From the NCBI RefSeq assembly GCF_900220985.1, contig NZ_OCPC01000001.1:722836-786835 (forward strand): a stretch of DNA of 64,000 nt. The letters are read 5' to 3'. The translations under genes and the position numbers were made by a program. A model generated the notes under the pieces. The model ran no database searches and was not told the origin of the DNA. It saw only the letters and a list, made by a program, of their open reading frames with translations. This stretch comes from Parahoeflea halophila (GTDB lineage Bacteria; Pseudomonadota; Alphaproteobacteria; Rhizobiales; Rhizobiaceae). Positions 43,617 to 54,045 of the stretch are shown here, piece by piece (within the stretch, counting starts at the first letter, position 1; each line of letters opens with the position of its first letter).

Positions 43617-43880
43617 TGTCTCAACCCTGATTGCGCTTTGGCAGAATTTAGAATCTGCCGCCGCAAAACCAGAGCCTGTCTACGACATTATCACCGTGCT
43701 GGACGACCAGCGTCATTTGGAGCAGCGCTGCCGCGGCCGCTGATGGCCAGCCGGCCGGGTACGCAGACACATGTTTCTGTCCATCACAAGCCAATGGACG
43801 GAAAATCAGCATCATGCGACACGAATCGACGCGCCGGCCATCCCGAGGATGCCCGGCGCAAGCGGTTCAGATCGCAATTG
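43617..43880. other. intergenic region without visible gene
   Basis: This 264-base stretch lies between the flavoprotein gene and a small secreted protein gene, both minus strand. It should hold the flavoprotein promoter. I see no clear operator, hairpin or riboswitch. Confidence 0.4.
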
Positions 43881-44144
43881 TCACTTGATGACGGCAGAGC
43901 CGTTGACAATGGTGATCGTCTCGCTCCCGCTCAGCGTTTCGCGATCGCCCGACGGCATGGTGACGAAACACCCGGCCGGGCAAAAACTGACCGTGGCGCC
44001 GGCATCAACGATCAGTTCAATCTTGTCGCTGCCTTCGGTGACGATCAGGATCTGGGACTCCTGATCCTGGTTGGTGACGCTGGCCGCGTGTGCTCCGGCG
44101 AGCATCAGGGAACTCATTGCGAGTGCAAAAACAACTGTCTTCAT
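43881..44144 (-). CDS. small secreted hypothetical protein
   Basis: An 87-residue protein with a signal peptide (MKTVVFALAMSSLMLAGAHAA). The mature part is beta-rich with ILIVTEGSDKIELIVDAGATVSFCPAGCFVTMPSGDRETL, including a C-x3-C pair. No family is recognised; similar short proteins occur in Rhizobiales. A 39-residue upstream extension is open but does not look coding. Confidence 0.65.
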   Translation of the reverse strand: MKTVVFALAMSSLMLAGAHAASVTNQDQESQILIVTEGSDKIELIVDAGATVSFCPAGCFVTMPSGDRETLSGSETITIVNGSAVIK

Positions 44145-44257
44145 CGCGTTTCGGCGCTTGGGTCGCCGCTCCATGTTGCAAGGGCCGGGCCGCCATTGGC
44201 CCGATTTGGATCGAGATATAGCGTCTGCAAACTGAATGCAGTCTGAACGGATCCGGA

Positions 44258-46900
44258 TCACTTGTCACCGTCCCCGGCACCACCACCATCATCCATCGAA
44301 TCCTGCACCGCCTTGCCTGGCTTGGCACGCCGGGTGCGCTTGCGGGGTGCGGGCGTTTTCACCTCCGCGTCTTTCAGGAGGCTGGCTTTCGAGCCGGTAA
44401 TCTTTTCCCGGATAGCTGCAACCATGTCGTCATCATCGCCGAACTTGATATTCAGGTCACGCTGCGGGAACGGGATTTCGATGCCCTCTTCCTTCAGCCG
44501 CTCGAAGATCTGCAGGCGCAAGTCGGTGCGCACCGACAGGCCGTTAAGCACATCGGCGATATGCGCCTTGACCTCGAAATCGAGAGAGGAATCGCCAAAG
44601 CCTACAAAGTGCACCGACGGCTCGGGATAATTGAGAACAAGTTCGTGGCCGCGGGTGATTTCACCCAGGATCTCGATCACCTTGCGCGGATCAGCATCGT
44701 AACTCACCCCAACCGGCACGTCGACGCGACCAAGTGAGTTGCGGTGGTTCCAGTTGCCGACCGGCGAATTAATAAGCTCCGAATTCGGCACGATGATTGA
44801 CTGGCGGCTGAAAGTCTCGATCTCGGTCGCCCGAACCGAGATCTTTTTCACAAATCCCTCGGTCGAGCCTGTGACCACCCAGTCGCCCACCTTGAACGGA
44901 CGCTCGGCGAGCAGGATCAGGCCCGAGACGAAGTTGCTGACGATGTTCTGAAGCCCGAAGCCGATTCCGAGCGACAGCGCGCCGGCGACGAGGGCGAGGC
45001 TCGACAGATCGATGCCTGCCGCCGAAATGCCGATCAGCCCGGCGATGGCCACGCCGAGATAGCCGACCCCGGTCTTGATCGAATTGCGCACCCCGGCGTC
45101 CATCCGCCCGCGCGACATCACGCTGCCGTCGAGCCAGCGCTGGAACCAGCGGGTCACCACCAGCCCGACCAGAAACAACAGAATTCCGAAGAAGATGCCG
45201 ACGATAGAAATGGTAATGCCGCCGATGCGGATCTCTGTCAGGAAGCGGTAGAACCAGATCTCGATATCCTGGATCTGAAAGCCCCATGACAGCAGGATCA
45301 GAGGCACGCCAAACAGCAGCACCGCCAGAATGATCAGCAGCCCGGCACCTAGGCCCGAACGGTCAAGCGCATCGTTCCCGAGCTCAAAGCGGCCTTCGAT
45401 GCGCCGGCCGATGGCCGTGTGGGCAAAGGCGCCGGGTTCCGAAATAGCCCTGCCGGAGAGATACCCGATATACATCGTCGTCAGTACCGCACCAGTCACC
45501 ACGATCTGCGTCGCGGCGAACCGGGCAAAGCCGACATAGCCCAGTGCAACGGTCGCCAGCAGGCCGAGACCGGCAGCCACGAGCGTTACCGAAATGAACC
45601 GGGGCCAGGGCTCCCCCGGATCGGCAGGATCACCGGAAGCCGCAACCATCGGCTTGCCCATCGCCATGCCGATCAGGATCAGCGCGATCAGCACCACCGC
45701 GATGATCCCCTTGAACACCGTCACCACCACCGGAGATCCCAGCGACTGGCTCACCTGGTCGCCGACAAAATCAAGCCCGTTTACAATCACCATGGCCAGC
45801 ACCAGCAAATAGAGCATGCGTGCACCGCCATTGGAGACATTGACCAGCCGCCAGGCAGCCATCCGCGGCGCCAGTATCGCGCGCGCCAGCTTGGCGACGA
45901 AGAAGATCGCGACCAGGGTCATCAGCGCGCTGATAATGACCGGCTCCACATCCGCACGCAAAATCGAGAAGCTCTGGGCCAGCACGAAAACCGTCACTGC
46001 GAGCACTGTCATTGCCGCCGTCGGGATCACCGTCGACCAGAATGCAACCGACAGCCGGCTTGTATAGGGTGGATCCTCCGCCTCAGGGTCCCGCTCGATA
46101 AGTCCGCCAAACAAGCGGTAGGCACCGGACATGAACACCAGCGCCGCCAGAAGCGAAAAGAACAGCCAGCCGAGCAATGCCTGCGATTTGAAGGCTAACA
46201 CGAAATTGACCCACGACCCGAAGGTACGGACCATATCGCCTGCTTCGTCGCCCACCGTGCTGATCGCCTGCGAGAGCATCGCCGGCCCGATCTCGGTTTT
46301 CTTGAACAACGTCTTGGTGAACAGCTCTCGCCGGGCTTCGGTAATCCGGTCACCAAGCTGGCTGGCTGACACCGAGACCGCTTCCGCCCTGCCTGTCATT
46401 GCGTTGATCTTGGCGCGCTCCGCGGCCAGCCGGCTTCTTTCGGCGGACACCAGTTCCGGCTCTTCCGGCTCCCCTTCGGCGGGAACCGGACCCAACTGGT
46501 CGATCCGTGCCTTGATTTCGGTCAGCCTGGGGCGCAGCGACACGCCGATGTCGAGCATGCTTCGCGCCAGTGCCTCGGCATCCAGCTTCAGATCCACCAG
46601 AGAAGTGTCATTGCCCGAATTGTCTTCGACCTCGGTCGACAATTGCTCAATCCTGGATTCTGCCTTCGACAGTTCCTCTTCGGCCGCCACGATCGCCGGC
46701 GAGACCACCGGCTCGGCAGCTGAAGCCGCGGGGGCTGCCGGAGCTGGAGCCTCGGGAACGGACTGAGTATCGCTGGTCGTCGGCGGGCTCTCGGTTTGCG
46801 GGACACTCTCGGGAGCAATCGTCTGCCCTTTGCCGGATTCGACAGGAGAAACCAGCACGAGCGCGGCGACAACCGCCGCTTTCAACCAATCAAAACGCAT
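44258..46900 (-). CDS. DUF3772 / MscS-family mechanosensitive channel
   Basis: An 880-residue inner membrane protein. After a signal peptide comes a Pro/Ala-rich region, a periplasmic coiled-coil domain (about residues 75-210, DUF3772) and about ten or eleven helices. The C-terminal MscS core follows: the pore helix and beta domain read ALVAGALSLGIGFGLQNIVSNFVSGLILLAERPFKVGDWVV (about residues 635-675). The last 60 residues are basic. It likely opens on membrane tension to release solutes under osmotic downshift, useful in an organism that imports betaine. Confidence 0.92.
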   Translation of the reverse strand: MRFDWLKAAVVAALVLVSPVESGKGQTIAPESVPQTESPPTTSDTQSVPEAPAPAAPAASAAEPVVSPAIVAAEEELSKAESRIEQLSTEVEDNSGNDTSLVDLKLDAEALARSMLDIGVSLRPRLTEIKARIDQLGPVPAEGEPEEPELVSAERSRLAAERAKINAMTGRAEAVSVSASQLGDRITEARRELFTKTLFKKTEIGPAMLSQAISTVGDEAGDMVRTFGSWVNFVLAFKSQALLGWLFFSLLAALVFMSGAYRLFGGLIERDPEAEDPPYTSRLSVAFWSTVIPTAAMTVLAVTVFVLAQSFSILRADVEPVIISALMTLVAIFFVAKLARAILAPRMAAWRLVNVSNGGARMLYLLVLAMVIVNGLDFVGDQVSQSLGSPVVVTVFKGIIAVVLIALILIGMAMGKPMVAASGDPADPGEPWPRFISVTLVAAGLGLLATVALGYVGFARFAATQIVVTGAVLTTMYIGYLSGRAISEPGAFAHTAIGRRIEGRFELGNDALDRSGLGAGLLIILAVLLFGVPLILLSWGFQIQDIEIWFYRFLTEIRIGGITISIVGIFFGILLFLVGLVVTRWFQRWLDGSVMSRGRMDAGVRNSIKTGVGYLGVAIAGLIGISAAGIDLSSLALVAGALSLGIGFGLQNIVSNFVSGLILLAERPFKVGDWVVTGSTEGFVKKISVRATEIETFSRQSIIVPNSELINSPVGNWNHRNSLGRVDVPVGVSYDADPRKVIEILGEITRGHELVLNYPEPSVHFVGFGDSSLDFEVKAHIADVLNGLSVRTDLRLQIFERLKEEGIEIPFPQRDLNIKFGDDDDMVAAIREKITGSKASLLKDAEVKTPAPRKRTRRAKPGKAVQDSMDDGGGAGDGDK

Positions 46901-47028
46901 CAGAACCTTGTCCAGTTAGATCTTCTCGCATCATCCATAACAGTCCGGCGATGCTTCTCAAACGCTATCGGACGCAGAGCGCCATCAGGGTCAGCGGCAC
47001 CATGGCCCGCTCACAGCCAGGGAAACGC

Positions 47029-47574
47029 TCAGAACCCGGCACCCGGCTTGGCGAGATAGGCCTTTTCTTCCGCCGTCGAGGCCCGCCCGAGGATCGGATT
47101 GCGATGCGGAAACCGGCCATATCGCGCGATGATGTCATGGTGCTGATTGGCATAGTCGAGATAATTGGCATTTCCCAGCGCCTCGAACAGCGCCACGCTG
47201 CGCTCCTGTTCGGCAATGTTTTCCGCGTGTTCGAACGGCATGTAGAAGAAGACCCGCCGGTCTTCGGCCACCGCCTTGTCCGCACCCATCGCCAGAGCGG
47301 CCTTGGCCTCTTTCAGCGCCAGCCCATCGGTGGCGAAAGCCAGCGGCGAGCCGCGATAGATGTTGCGCGGGAACTGGTCGAACACGATGATCAATGCCAG
47401 ACGTGCCTCCGGCGTCGCCCGCCATTCGTCGCTGACCCCGCGTGACAGCGCGAGATGCAGATCGGAAAACCGGCTGGTGATGCTGGCATCGATCTCATCA
47501 CTCTTGACGAACCAGTCCTTCGGCGTGAGCTCGTTGAACCAGAAATTCAGAACTGTGTCGGGAGTCTCGGCCAT
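47029..47574 (-). CDS. DUF924-family protein
   Basis: A 181-residue helical protein starting MAETPDTVLNFWFNELTPKDWFVKSDEID, with the family blocks LIIVFDQFPRNIYRGSPLAFATD and FFYMPFEHAENIAEQERS. The last part (YGRFPHRNPILGR) is highly typical. DUF924 proteins look TPR-like and have no known activity. It is 116 bases downstream of the biotin carboxylase gene but does not overlap it. Confidence 0.9.
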   Translation of the reverse strand: MAETPDTVLNFWFNELTPKDWFVKSDEIDASITSRFSDLHLALSRGVSDEWRATPEARLALIIVFDQFPRNIYRGSPLAFATDGLALKEAKAALAMGADKAVAEDRRVFFYMPFEHAENIAEQERSVALFEALGNANYLDYANQHHDIIARYGRFPHRNPILGRASTAEEKAYLAKPGAGF

Positions 47575-47690
47575 GGAAATTCCTGTTCTGTGTGCTGCGT
47601 TCATATGTGGCAGAAAAGCTGCGCATGCAAGGTCACCCAAACCGCGCCGAATTGCTACCCGGCAAATTTGCGGGCTCTCAACCTGCGGGG

Positions 47691-49697
47691 TCAGGCCGCA
47701 TCTGCTTCGCCTGTCAGCCGGACCAGGCTCACGCCATCAGCCACCTGCGCACCTGTGCTCACCAGCACCTCGGCCACCACGCCATCGCGTGGCGCCGCCA
47801 GTGTCATTTCCATTTTCATGGCTTCCATGATCACCATCGGATCACCGGATTTCACCTCCTGACCTTCGCTCACCAGCACCTGCTTGACGATGCCCGGCAT
47901 CATCGAGATCACCTGATCTCCTCCCGCAGCCAGATCGTCGGCACGCGCGCCGCTCGGCTTGCCGAAGCGGTAGGTCAGGCCTTCATGAAACACCGCCACT
48001 TCCGTGCCGTTCTGCACCAGCCTGCAGCGCTTGCTGATCCCCTTCGCAGCGAAGCTCCAGTCGTCGCCCTTTCGCCGTACCGCCTCAAGACGCGTCCCTT
48101 CGGCAGCAAGCCCCTCGCCAGCCATGCGCCAGTCCGAGGCCGCCTCCCGCTCTACCGTGAAGCTGCGGTTTTGCCCGTCGATCTCCAGCGTCACCGAGCG
48201 CTTGGGCGCGCCCCAGATCTCGAACGGCCCGATCGACGATACCGAGGCGGGAAATTCCGTGCCGGATCCGACCATGCCGTAGGCCGCCAGCACCGCCAGC
48301 GCGGTGATCACCTCCGGCGCCGTCACGCGCTCGGTCAGGCTGGCGATATTGCGGTCGATCAGTGCAGTGTCGAGACGGCCGGAGGCAAAATCCGCGTCGC
48401 GGCAAAGCCGGGTCAGGAAAGCCGCGTTGGTCACGGTTCCGGCAATCTCGGTGCGGCCGAGCGCGCCGGCCAGCTTGCCCAGCGCTTCGGCGCGCGTTGT
48501 GCCGTGCGCGATCACCTTGGCAATCATCGGATCGTAGAACGGCGTGATCTCGTCACCGGCCCTCACCCCGGCGTCCACCCGGATGTCGCCCTCCGGAAAC
48601 TGCAAATGCAGCAACCGCCCGACGGCGGGAAGGAAACCCTTTTCCGCATCCTCGGCATAGATCCGCGCTTCCACCGCATGGCCGTTGATCGAAAGCTGAT
48701 CCTGGCTGAGCGGCAGCGTCTCGCCACCGGCCACGCGGATCTGCCACTCGACCAGATCGAGCCCGGTAATCAGCTCTGTCACCGGATGCTCGACCTGCAG
48801 CCGGGTGTTCATTTCCATGAACCAGAACTTGTCGGCCGAGAGCCCGTCGCTGGCATCGACGATGAATTCGACCGTGCCGGCACCGGAGTAACCGATGGCC
48901 TTGGCGGCCTGCACCGCTGCGGCTCCCATCGCTTCGCGCATGTCTTCAGGCATGTCAGGCGCCGGCGCTTCCTCGATCACCTTCTGGTGCCGCCGCTGCG
49001 CCGAACAGTCGCGCTCGAACAGATGCACCACATTGCCGTGACTGTCGCCAAACACCTGGATTTCGATGTGCCGCGGGGTGGCGACATATTTTTCCACCAG
49101 CACCCGGTCATCGCCGAACGCGGCCTTTGCCTCGCGCCGCGCCGAAGACAGGGCTGCCGGAAAATCCGCCTGGTTGTCGACCTTGCGCATGCCCTTGCCG
49201 CCGCCGCCGGCGCGCGCCTTGATCAGCACCGGAAAGCCGATTTCATTGGCTTTTCCTGCCAGCACCACCAGCTCCTGCGCCTCACCGTGATAGCCCGGCA
49301 CCACCGGTACCCCTGCCTTTTCCATCAGCGCCTTGGCCGCATCCTTCAGCCCCATCGCCCGGATCGCCTTGGCCGACGGCCCGATGAAGATCAGCCCGGC
49401 GTTCTCGACCTTGTCCACAAAATCCGGATTCTCCGAGAGGAAGCCATAACCGGGATGGATCGCGTCCGACCCGGTGCGCTTGGCTGCATCGAGAATGGCG
49501 TCGACCTTGAGATAGCTCTCGGATGCCTGCGCCGGTCCGATCAGCACCGCCTCGTCGGCCATCTCGACATGCAGCGCGTGTGCATCGGCTTCCGAATAGA
49601 CTGCCACCGTGGCAATGCCCATTTTCCGCGCCGTGCGAATGATCCGGCAAGCAATCTCGCCCCGGTTGGCGATGAGGATTTTGGTGATTTTCGTCAT
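47691..49697 (-). CDS. mccA: methylcrotonyl-CoA carboxylase biotin-containing alpha subunit
   Basis: A 668-residue biotin carboxylase plus biotin carrier protein. The ATP-grasp carboxylase part begins ILIANRGEIACRIIRTARKMG and contains the Gly-rich ATP loop KARAGGGGKGMR. The C-terminal biotinyl domain has EAMKMEM near residue 635. With the beta subunit next to an isovaleryl-CoA dehydrogenase, methylcrotonyl-CoA is the best-supported substrate, so it acts in leucine breakdown. Its start overlaps the ASCH gene stop (ATGA). Confidence 0.92.
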   Translation of the reverse strand: MTKITKILIANRGEIACRIIRTARKMGIATVAVYSEADAHALHVEMADEAVLIGPAQASESYLKVDAILDAAKRTGSDAIHPGYGFLSENPDFVDKVENAGLIFIGPSAKAIRAMGLKDAAKALMEKAGVPVVPGYHGEAQELVVLAGKANEIGFPVLIKARAGGGGKGMRKVDNQADFPAALSSARREAKAAFGDDRVLVEKYVATPRHIEIQVFGDSHGNVVHLFERDCSAQRRHQKVIEEAPAPDMPEDMREAMGAAAVQAAKAIGYSGAGTVEFIVDASDGLSADKFWFMEMNTRLQVEHPVTELITGLDLVEWQIRVAGGETLPLSQDQLSINGHAVEARIYAEDAEKGFLPAVGRLLHLQFPEGDIRVDAGVRAGDEITPFYDPMIAKVIAHGTTRAEALGKLAGALGRTEIAGTVTNAAFLTRLCRDADFASGRLDTALIDRNIASLTERVTAPEVITALAVLAAYGMVGSGTEFPASVSSIGPFEIWGAPKRSVTLEIDGQNRSFTVEREAASDWRMAGEGLAAEGTRLEAVRRKGDDWSFAAKGISKRCRLVQNGTEVAVFHEGLTYRFGKPSGARADDLAAGGDQVISMMPGIVKQVLVSEGQEVKSGDPMVIMEAMKMEMTLAAPRDGVVAEVLVSTGAQVADGVSLVRLTGEADAA

Positions 49698-50140
49698 TGC
49701 GTCTTGTCTCCCGCAAAATCCTCGACAACTTCAAACCGCTCGTAGAGCAGGGTTACATTCGGATCGAATCCGCCATTGCGCCCGAGATAGGCGGCATATC
49801 CTCGCCGCCAGTCATCGAGATCCACGAACTCGCCCTGTGGCGGGACACGCCCCGGATCCATCTCCGAATAGGCGATCTTCTCGAGGCTCAGCGTCCGCAC
49901 TGCCATCGCGGCCCTCTCATTCCAGTCAAGCACGATGTCGATCCGGCCAACCTCGGGATAGGACCCCGGATTATCCTCGAACTCGTCGAGCGTCGCGCAA
50001 GTCGCTGTCTTGCGGCCCGAGCGCATCAGCTCGATGATCTCACTGTTCAGCGCCTCGCTGTCGCCGGGCCGGTAGCTGACCGCGCCTGGATAGCGCTTCA
50101 TGACCTGGTCAAGTGATGGGTCCATGTTGCTTCGCCTCAC
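49694..50140 (-). CDS. ASCH-domain protein within the leucine operon
   Basis: A protein of about 148 residues with the ASCH pattern: [48 protein letters not shown] and [17 protein letters not shown] domains bind RNA or nucleotides, and some are hydrolases. It overlaps mccB and mccA by four bases each, so it is translated with them, yet no link to leucine catabolism is known. MDPSLDQ at 50125 is an alternative start. Confidence 0.83.
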   Translation of the reverse strand: MRRSNMDPSLDQVMKRYPGAVSYRPGDSEALNSEIIELMRSGRKTATCATLDEFEDNPGSYPEVGRIDIVLDWNERAAMAVRTLSLEKIAYSEMDPGRVPPQGEFVDLDDWRRGYAAYLGRNGGFDPNVTLLYERFEVVEDFAGDKTQ

Positions 50141-51753
50141 ATCCTGAACACACCGAATTTCGTGTCCTCCACCGGCGCATTCAGTGCCGCCGACAGGCTC
50201 AGCGCCAATATCTCACGTGACTTCAGCGGGTTGATGATGCCATCGTCCCAGAGCCGTGCAGAAGCATAAAGCGGGTGTGACTGCCGCTCGAACATCTCGA
50301 TGGTCGGGCGCTTGAACTCGGCTTCGTCCGCGGCCGACCATTCCCCGCCCTTGCGCTCGATGGCATCGCGCCTGACGGTGGCGAGTACGCCCGCTGCCTG
50401 CTCGCCGCCCATCACTGAAATCCTGCTGTTGGGCCAGGTCCACAGGAAGCGTGGGCCATAGGCCCGGCCACACATGCCGTAATTGCCCGCACCGAAGGAG
50501 CCGCCGACGATCATGGTGATCTTCGGCACCTGTGTTGTCGCCACCGCGGTGACCATCTTGGCGCCGTCCTTGGCAATACCGCCGGCCTCGTATTTCTGGC
50601 CCACCATGAAGCCGGTGATATTTTGCAGGAAAACGAGCGGAATCTTGCGCTGTGAGCACAGCTCGATGAAATGCGCTGCCTTCACGGCACTTTCGGAAAA
50701 CAGCACGCCGTTGTTGGCAACGATCCCCACCGGCATGCCCATCACATGGGCGAAGCCACAGACGATGGTGGTGCCATAGCGCGCCTTGAACTCGTCAAAC
50801 CGCGAGCCGTCGACGATGCGGGCAATCACCTCGCGGATGTCATAGGGCTGACGCGTGTCGGCGGGAATGATGCCGGCAATCTCGGCCGGATCATAAAGCG
50901 GATCTTCCGGCGCCTGCACATTCATCTGGCCGAACCCGGCCTGCCCGCTTCCATTGAGATTGGCGACTGCCTGCCGTGCCAGTTCAAGCGCGTGGGCATC
51001 ATTGTCCGCAAGGTGATCGGCCACGCCCGAAAGCCGCGTGTGCACATCGCCGCCGCCCAGATCCTCTGCACTCACCACCTCGCCGGTGGCGGCCTTGACC
51101 AGCGGCGGACCGGCCAGAAAGATCGTGCCCTGATCGCGAACTATGATGGTCTCGTCGCTCATCGCCGGCACATAGGCGCCGCCGGCCGTGCACGAGCCCA
51201 TCACCACGGCGATCTGCGATATGCCCTTGGCGCTCATGTTTGCCTGGTTGAAGAAGATCCGTCCGAAATGGTCCCGGTCGGGAAACACCTCATCCTGGTT
51301 GGGCAGGTTGGCACCGCCTGAATCCACCAGGTAGACACAGGGCAGATTGTTCTCGAGCGCGATTTCCTGCGCCCGCAAATGCTTCTTCACCGTCAGCGGA
51401 TAATAGGTTCCGCCCTTCACCGTGGCGTCGTTGCAGACCACCATCACATCGCGGCCCTTGACCTTGCCGACGCCGGCAATCACGCCAGCGGAAGCGATAT
51501 CGCCGCCATAAAGCCCGTGTGCGGCAAAGCGCCCGATTTCGAGAAACGGCGAATCCGGGTCCAGCAAGGTCGCAACCCGGTCGCGCGGCAGCAGTTTCCC
51601 GCGCCCGACATGGCGCTCGCGCGACGCCTCCGGCCCGCCCTGCCCGTGCATGGCGGCAGCCTCGGCCACCTCATCGATCTGCGCTTGCATCTTCGCAGCA
51701 TTGTCCCGGAACGCCTGCGAACCGGTGGAGATCTTGGATTGGATGATGGTCAT
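50137..51753 (-). CDS. mccB: methylcrotonyl-CoA carboxylase beta subunit (carboxyltransferase)
   Basis: A 538-residue carboxyltransferase of the AccD/PccB/MccB fold. Features include [25 protein letters not shown] near residues 48-72, [43 protein letters not shown], and [41 protein letters not shown] in the C-terminal half. The TYYP/KKH segment and length are typical of MccB (LiuB) rather than propionyl-CoA carboxylase. It overlaps both neighbours by four bases. Confidence 0.93.
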   Translation of the reverse strand: MTIIQSKISTGSQAFRDNAAKMQAQIDEVAEAAAMHGQGGPEASRERHVGRGKLLPRDRVATLLDPDSPFLEIGRFAAHGLYGGDIASAGVIAGVGKVKGRDVMVVCNDATVKGGTYYPLTVKKHLRAQEIALENNLPCVYLVDSGGANLPNQDEVFPDRDHFGRIFFNQANMSAKGISQIAVVMGSCTAGGAYVPAMSDETIIVRDQGTIFLAGPPLVKAATGEVVSAEDLGGGDVHTRLSGVADHLADNDAHALELARQAVANLNGSGQAGFGQMNVQAPEDPLYDPAEIAGIIPADTRQPYDIREVIARIVDGSRFDEFKARYGTTIVCGFAHVMGMPVGIVANNGVLFSESAVKAAHFIELCSQRKIPLVFLQNITGFMVGQKYEAGGIAKDGAKMVTAVATTQVPKITMIVGGSFGAGNYGMCGRAYGPRFLWTWPNSRISVMGGEQAAGVLATVRRDAIERKGGEWSAADEAEFKRPTIEMFERQSHPLYASARLWDDGIINPLKSREILALSLSAALNAPVEDTKFGVFRM

Positions 51754-52160
51754 GTTTTCTTCCCCGGCTGCTGATTGGTCAACGCCTCGGTTTGCGTATC
51801 CGACACGCTTTCGATTTCCCGTTCAAGGAAATAGCTGATCACGGATCGGATGAGAACGAGACCGCCAAGGAACACAAGCCCGTCAAGCTGGAGAGTGATC
51901 GCGGTATGTATGACATCGGAGACGATGAGCAACTCGAGCCCGGCGAGAATGTAGCTGCCGAGCTCGCGGCGCGCGGTGTTCACGTTCAACAGCCGCCGGT
52001 CGCTTGATCCGGCGACTTCGGCATGGATCATCTTCACCGTGAACCGCACCGCACCAATCAGCAGCACTGCGATGGACAGGATGTCAATCGCTCCCGCGAC
52101 CACTTCCAGCCAACCCGTTATAACACCAAACGCGCCTTCGGTTTCGGTGGTACCGCTCAT
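51750..52160 (-). CDS. DUF1622 membrane protein
   Basis: A 136-residue protein with three hydrophobic helices (about residues 22-42, 70-90 and 92-112) and a conserved-looking [25 protein letters not shown], the DUF1622 core. The function is unknown. It overlaps the isovaleryl-CoA dehydrogenase stop and the mccB start by four bases each, so it is locked into the leucine operon. The C-terminus is polar. Confidence 0.85.
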   Translation of the reverse strand: MSGTTETEGAFGVITGWLEVVAGAIDILSIAVLLIGAVRFTVKMIHAEVAGSSDRRLLNVNTARRELGSYILAGLELLIVSDVIHTAITLQLDGLVFLGGLVLIRSVISYFLEREIESVSDTQTEALTNQQPGKKT

Positions 52161-53320
52161 GCCGTCTCCGCCATCATCTCGCGTCCGATCAGCATGCGGC
52201 GCACTTCCGATGTGCCGGCACCGATCTCGTAGAGCTTGGCGTCGCGCAACAGCCGGCCGGTCGGATACTCGTTTATATAGCCGTTGCCGCCGAGCGCCTG
52301 GATCGCTTCCAGCGCCACCTGCGTGGCCTTTTCGGCCGAATAGAGAATGCAGCCTGCGGCATCCTTGCGCGTGGTCTCACCCCGGTCGCAGGCCGCAGCA
52401 ACCGCATAGACATAGGCGCGGCAGGCATTCATCGTCGTGTACATGTCGGCAAGTTTGCCCTGCATCAGCTGGAAATTGCCGATCTTCTCGCCGAACTGTG
52501 TGCGCTCGTGGCAATAAGGCACCACCACGTCCATCGCCGCCGCCATGATCCCCAGCGGCCCGCCCGAAAGCACCACGCGCTCGTAATCGAGCCCGGACAT
52601 CAGGATCTGCACCCCCTGCCCTTCCTCGCCCAGCACATTGTCGAACGGCACTTCGCAATTCTCGAACACCAGCTCGCAGGTATTGGAGCCGCGCATGCCG
52701 AGCTTGTCGAGCTTCTGCGCGGTCGAGAATCCGGCCATCTCCTTTTCGATCAGAAACGCGGTAATGCCGCGCGATTTGGCCTCCGGGTCGGTCTTGGCAT
52801 AGACCACCAGCGTGTTGGCGTCGGGCCCGTTGGTGATCCACATCTTGTTGCCGTTGAGCACGTAGCGGTCGTTGCGTTTCTCCGCCCGCAGCTTCATCGA
52901 CACCACGTCCGAGCCCGAGCCCGGCTCGCTCATTGCCAGCGCGCCGACATTCTCGCCCGAGCAGAGTTTCGGCAGATATTTCTGCTTCTGTTCCTCGTTG
53001 CCCCAACGGTTGATCTGGTTGACGCAGAGATTGGAATGGGCGCCGTAGGATAGCCCGATCGAGGCCGAAGCGCGGCTGATTTCTTCCATCGCCACGGTGT
53101 GCGCCAGATAGCCCATGCCCGTGCCGCCGAAATCGGGATCGGCGGTCATTCCGAGCAGCCCGAGTTCGCCCATCTCCTGCCACAGATGCATCGGAAACCG
53201 GTTTTCCCGGTCGGTTTCCTCGGCCACCGGCGCGATGCGATCGGCGGCAAAGCGGGACACTGTTTCCCTGAGCGCGTCGATGTCTTCGCCCAGTCCGAAA
53301 TTCATGCTTGCAGAGAACAT
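52157..53320 (-). CDS. ivd: isovaleryl-CoA dehydrogenase
   Basis: A 387-residue acyl-CoA dehydrogenase starting [21 protein letters not shown]. It shows [77 protein letters not shown] and the C-terminal [41 protein letters not shown]. The SYGAHSNLC segment is typical of isovaleryl-CoA dehydrogenases. It oxidises isovaleryl-CoA to 3-methylcrotonyl-CoA using FAD. The ATG at 53320 has a GGAAG site inside the TetR gene end. Confidence 0.93.
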   Translation of the reverse strand: MFSASMNFGLGEDIDALRETVSRFAADRIAPVAEETDRENRFPMHLWQEMGELGLLGMTADPDFGGTGMGYLAHTVAMEEISRASASIGLSYGAHSNLCVNQINRWGNEEQKQKYLPKLCSGENVGALAMSEPGSGSDVVSMKLRAEKRNDRYVLNGNKMWITNGPDANTLVVYAKTDPEAKSRGITAFLIEKEMAGFSTAQKLDKLGMRGSNTCELVFENCEVPFDNVLGEEGQGVQILMSGLDYERVVLSGGPLGIMAAAMDVVVPYCHERTQFGEKIGNFQLMQGKLADMYTTMNACRAYVYAVAAACDRGETTRKDAAGCILYSAEKATQVALEAIQALGGNGYINEYPTGRLLRDAKLYEIGAGTSEVRRMLIGREMMAETA

Positions 53321-53321
53321 T

Positions 53322-53924
53322 TCAGTCTTCCTTCTTCTGTCCCACCAGCCGCGCCACCAGGCGGACATAGAGCGCCTCGATTTCATCGAGCGACAGGCGC
53401 CCGTTGCCGCGAAACCAGGTGGTCATGCCGTTGAGCATGGCTATGATCGCCATTGTGGTGACCTGCGGGTCGATGATGTCAAACGAGCCGTCGCTTGCGC
53501 CCTTCTCCAGGATGGCGCGCGGAAAACTCTCATATTTGCGCCGCAGCGCCTCGATGGCGCTGAAATTCTCGCCCTCGAGACTGCGCAGCTCCATGTAGGA
53601 AATGAACACCTCGCGCGATCTTGTGAGGTGGTAGCGGATGTGAAACCGGACGAAGTTCTCAAGCGCCGCAGGCGGTGCGAGGTCAGGCTTCTCGGCCTCT
53701 TCCCAGGAGCTCAGCAGCGTCTCCATGTGGACCTGCAGCAGATCATTGAGCAGATCCTGCTTGGTCGGAAAATGATTGTAGATCGCCCCCGCCTGCACGC
53801 CGGTTTCCGCCGCAATCGCCCGCATCGACACCGCCGCATATCCGGAACGGGCAAACAGTTCGAGCGCCGCATTGCGCAGCTTCTCTGCCGTTTCAGCCCC
53901 GTTTGATCCCGCCCGTCGCGCCAT
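53322..53924 (-). CDS. TetR-family regulator of leucine and acyl-CoA operons
   Basis: A 200-residue TetR regulator with the helix-turn-helix at residues about 13-57 ([49 protein letters not shown]). The C-terminal domain is like those that sense acyl-CoAs. It is the first gene of the leucine operon, one base before ivd, and a palindrome lies just upstream of it. The same palindrome precedes the acyl-CoA synthetase operon, so this is the likely common regulator. Confidence 0.87.
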   Translation of the reverse strand: MARRAGSNGAETAEKLRNAALELFARSGYAAVSMRAIAAETGVQAGAIYNHFPTKQDLLNDLLQVHMETLLSSWEEAEKPDLAPPAALENFVRFHIRYHLTRSREVFISYMELRSLEGENFSAIEALRRKYESFPRAILEKGASDGSFDIIDPQVTTMAIIAMLNGMTTWFRGNGRLSLDEIEALYVRLVARLVGQKKED

Positions 53925-53936
53925 GGCTCACACAAT

Positions 53937-53954
53937 TAAATGAACGTTCGTTTA
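53937..53954. promoter_or_regulatory. TetR operator upstream of the leucine operon
   Basis: TAAATGAACGTTCGTTTA is an almost perfect palindrome centred on ACGT, 12 bases before the TetR start codon. The same motif with one change is at 61840. Confidence 0.75.
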
Positions 53955-54045
53955 TTTTATCGTCTTTCGCGTTGTCCTGCAAGTCTTCAACGAACCCGCC
54001 GTGGCAGGCCTAATTTGGTATTTGCCTCCGGGGTCTTTGCCCTGC

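Noticed and set aside
47592-49745. Plus-strand 717-codon frame opposite mccA
   Set aside because: Translation is His/Arg/Gln-rich without motif, while mccA on the other strand has biotin and ATP-grasp motifs.
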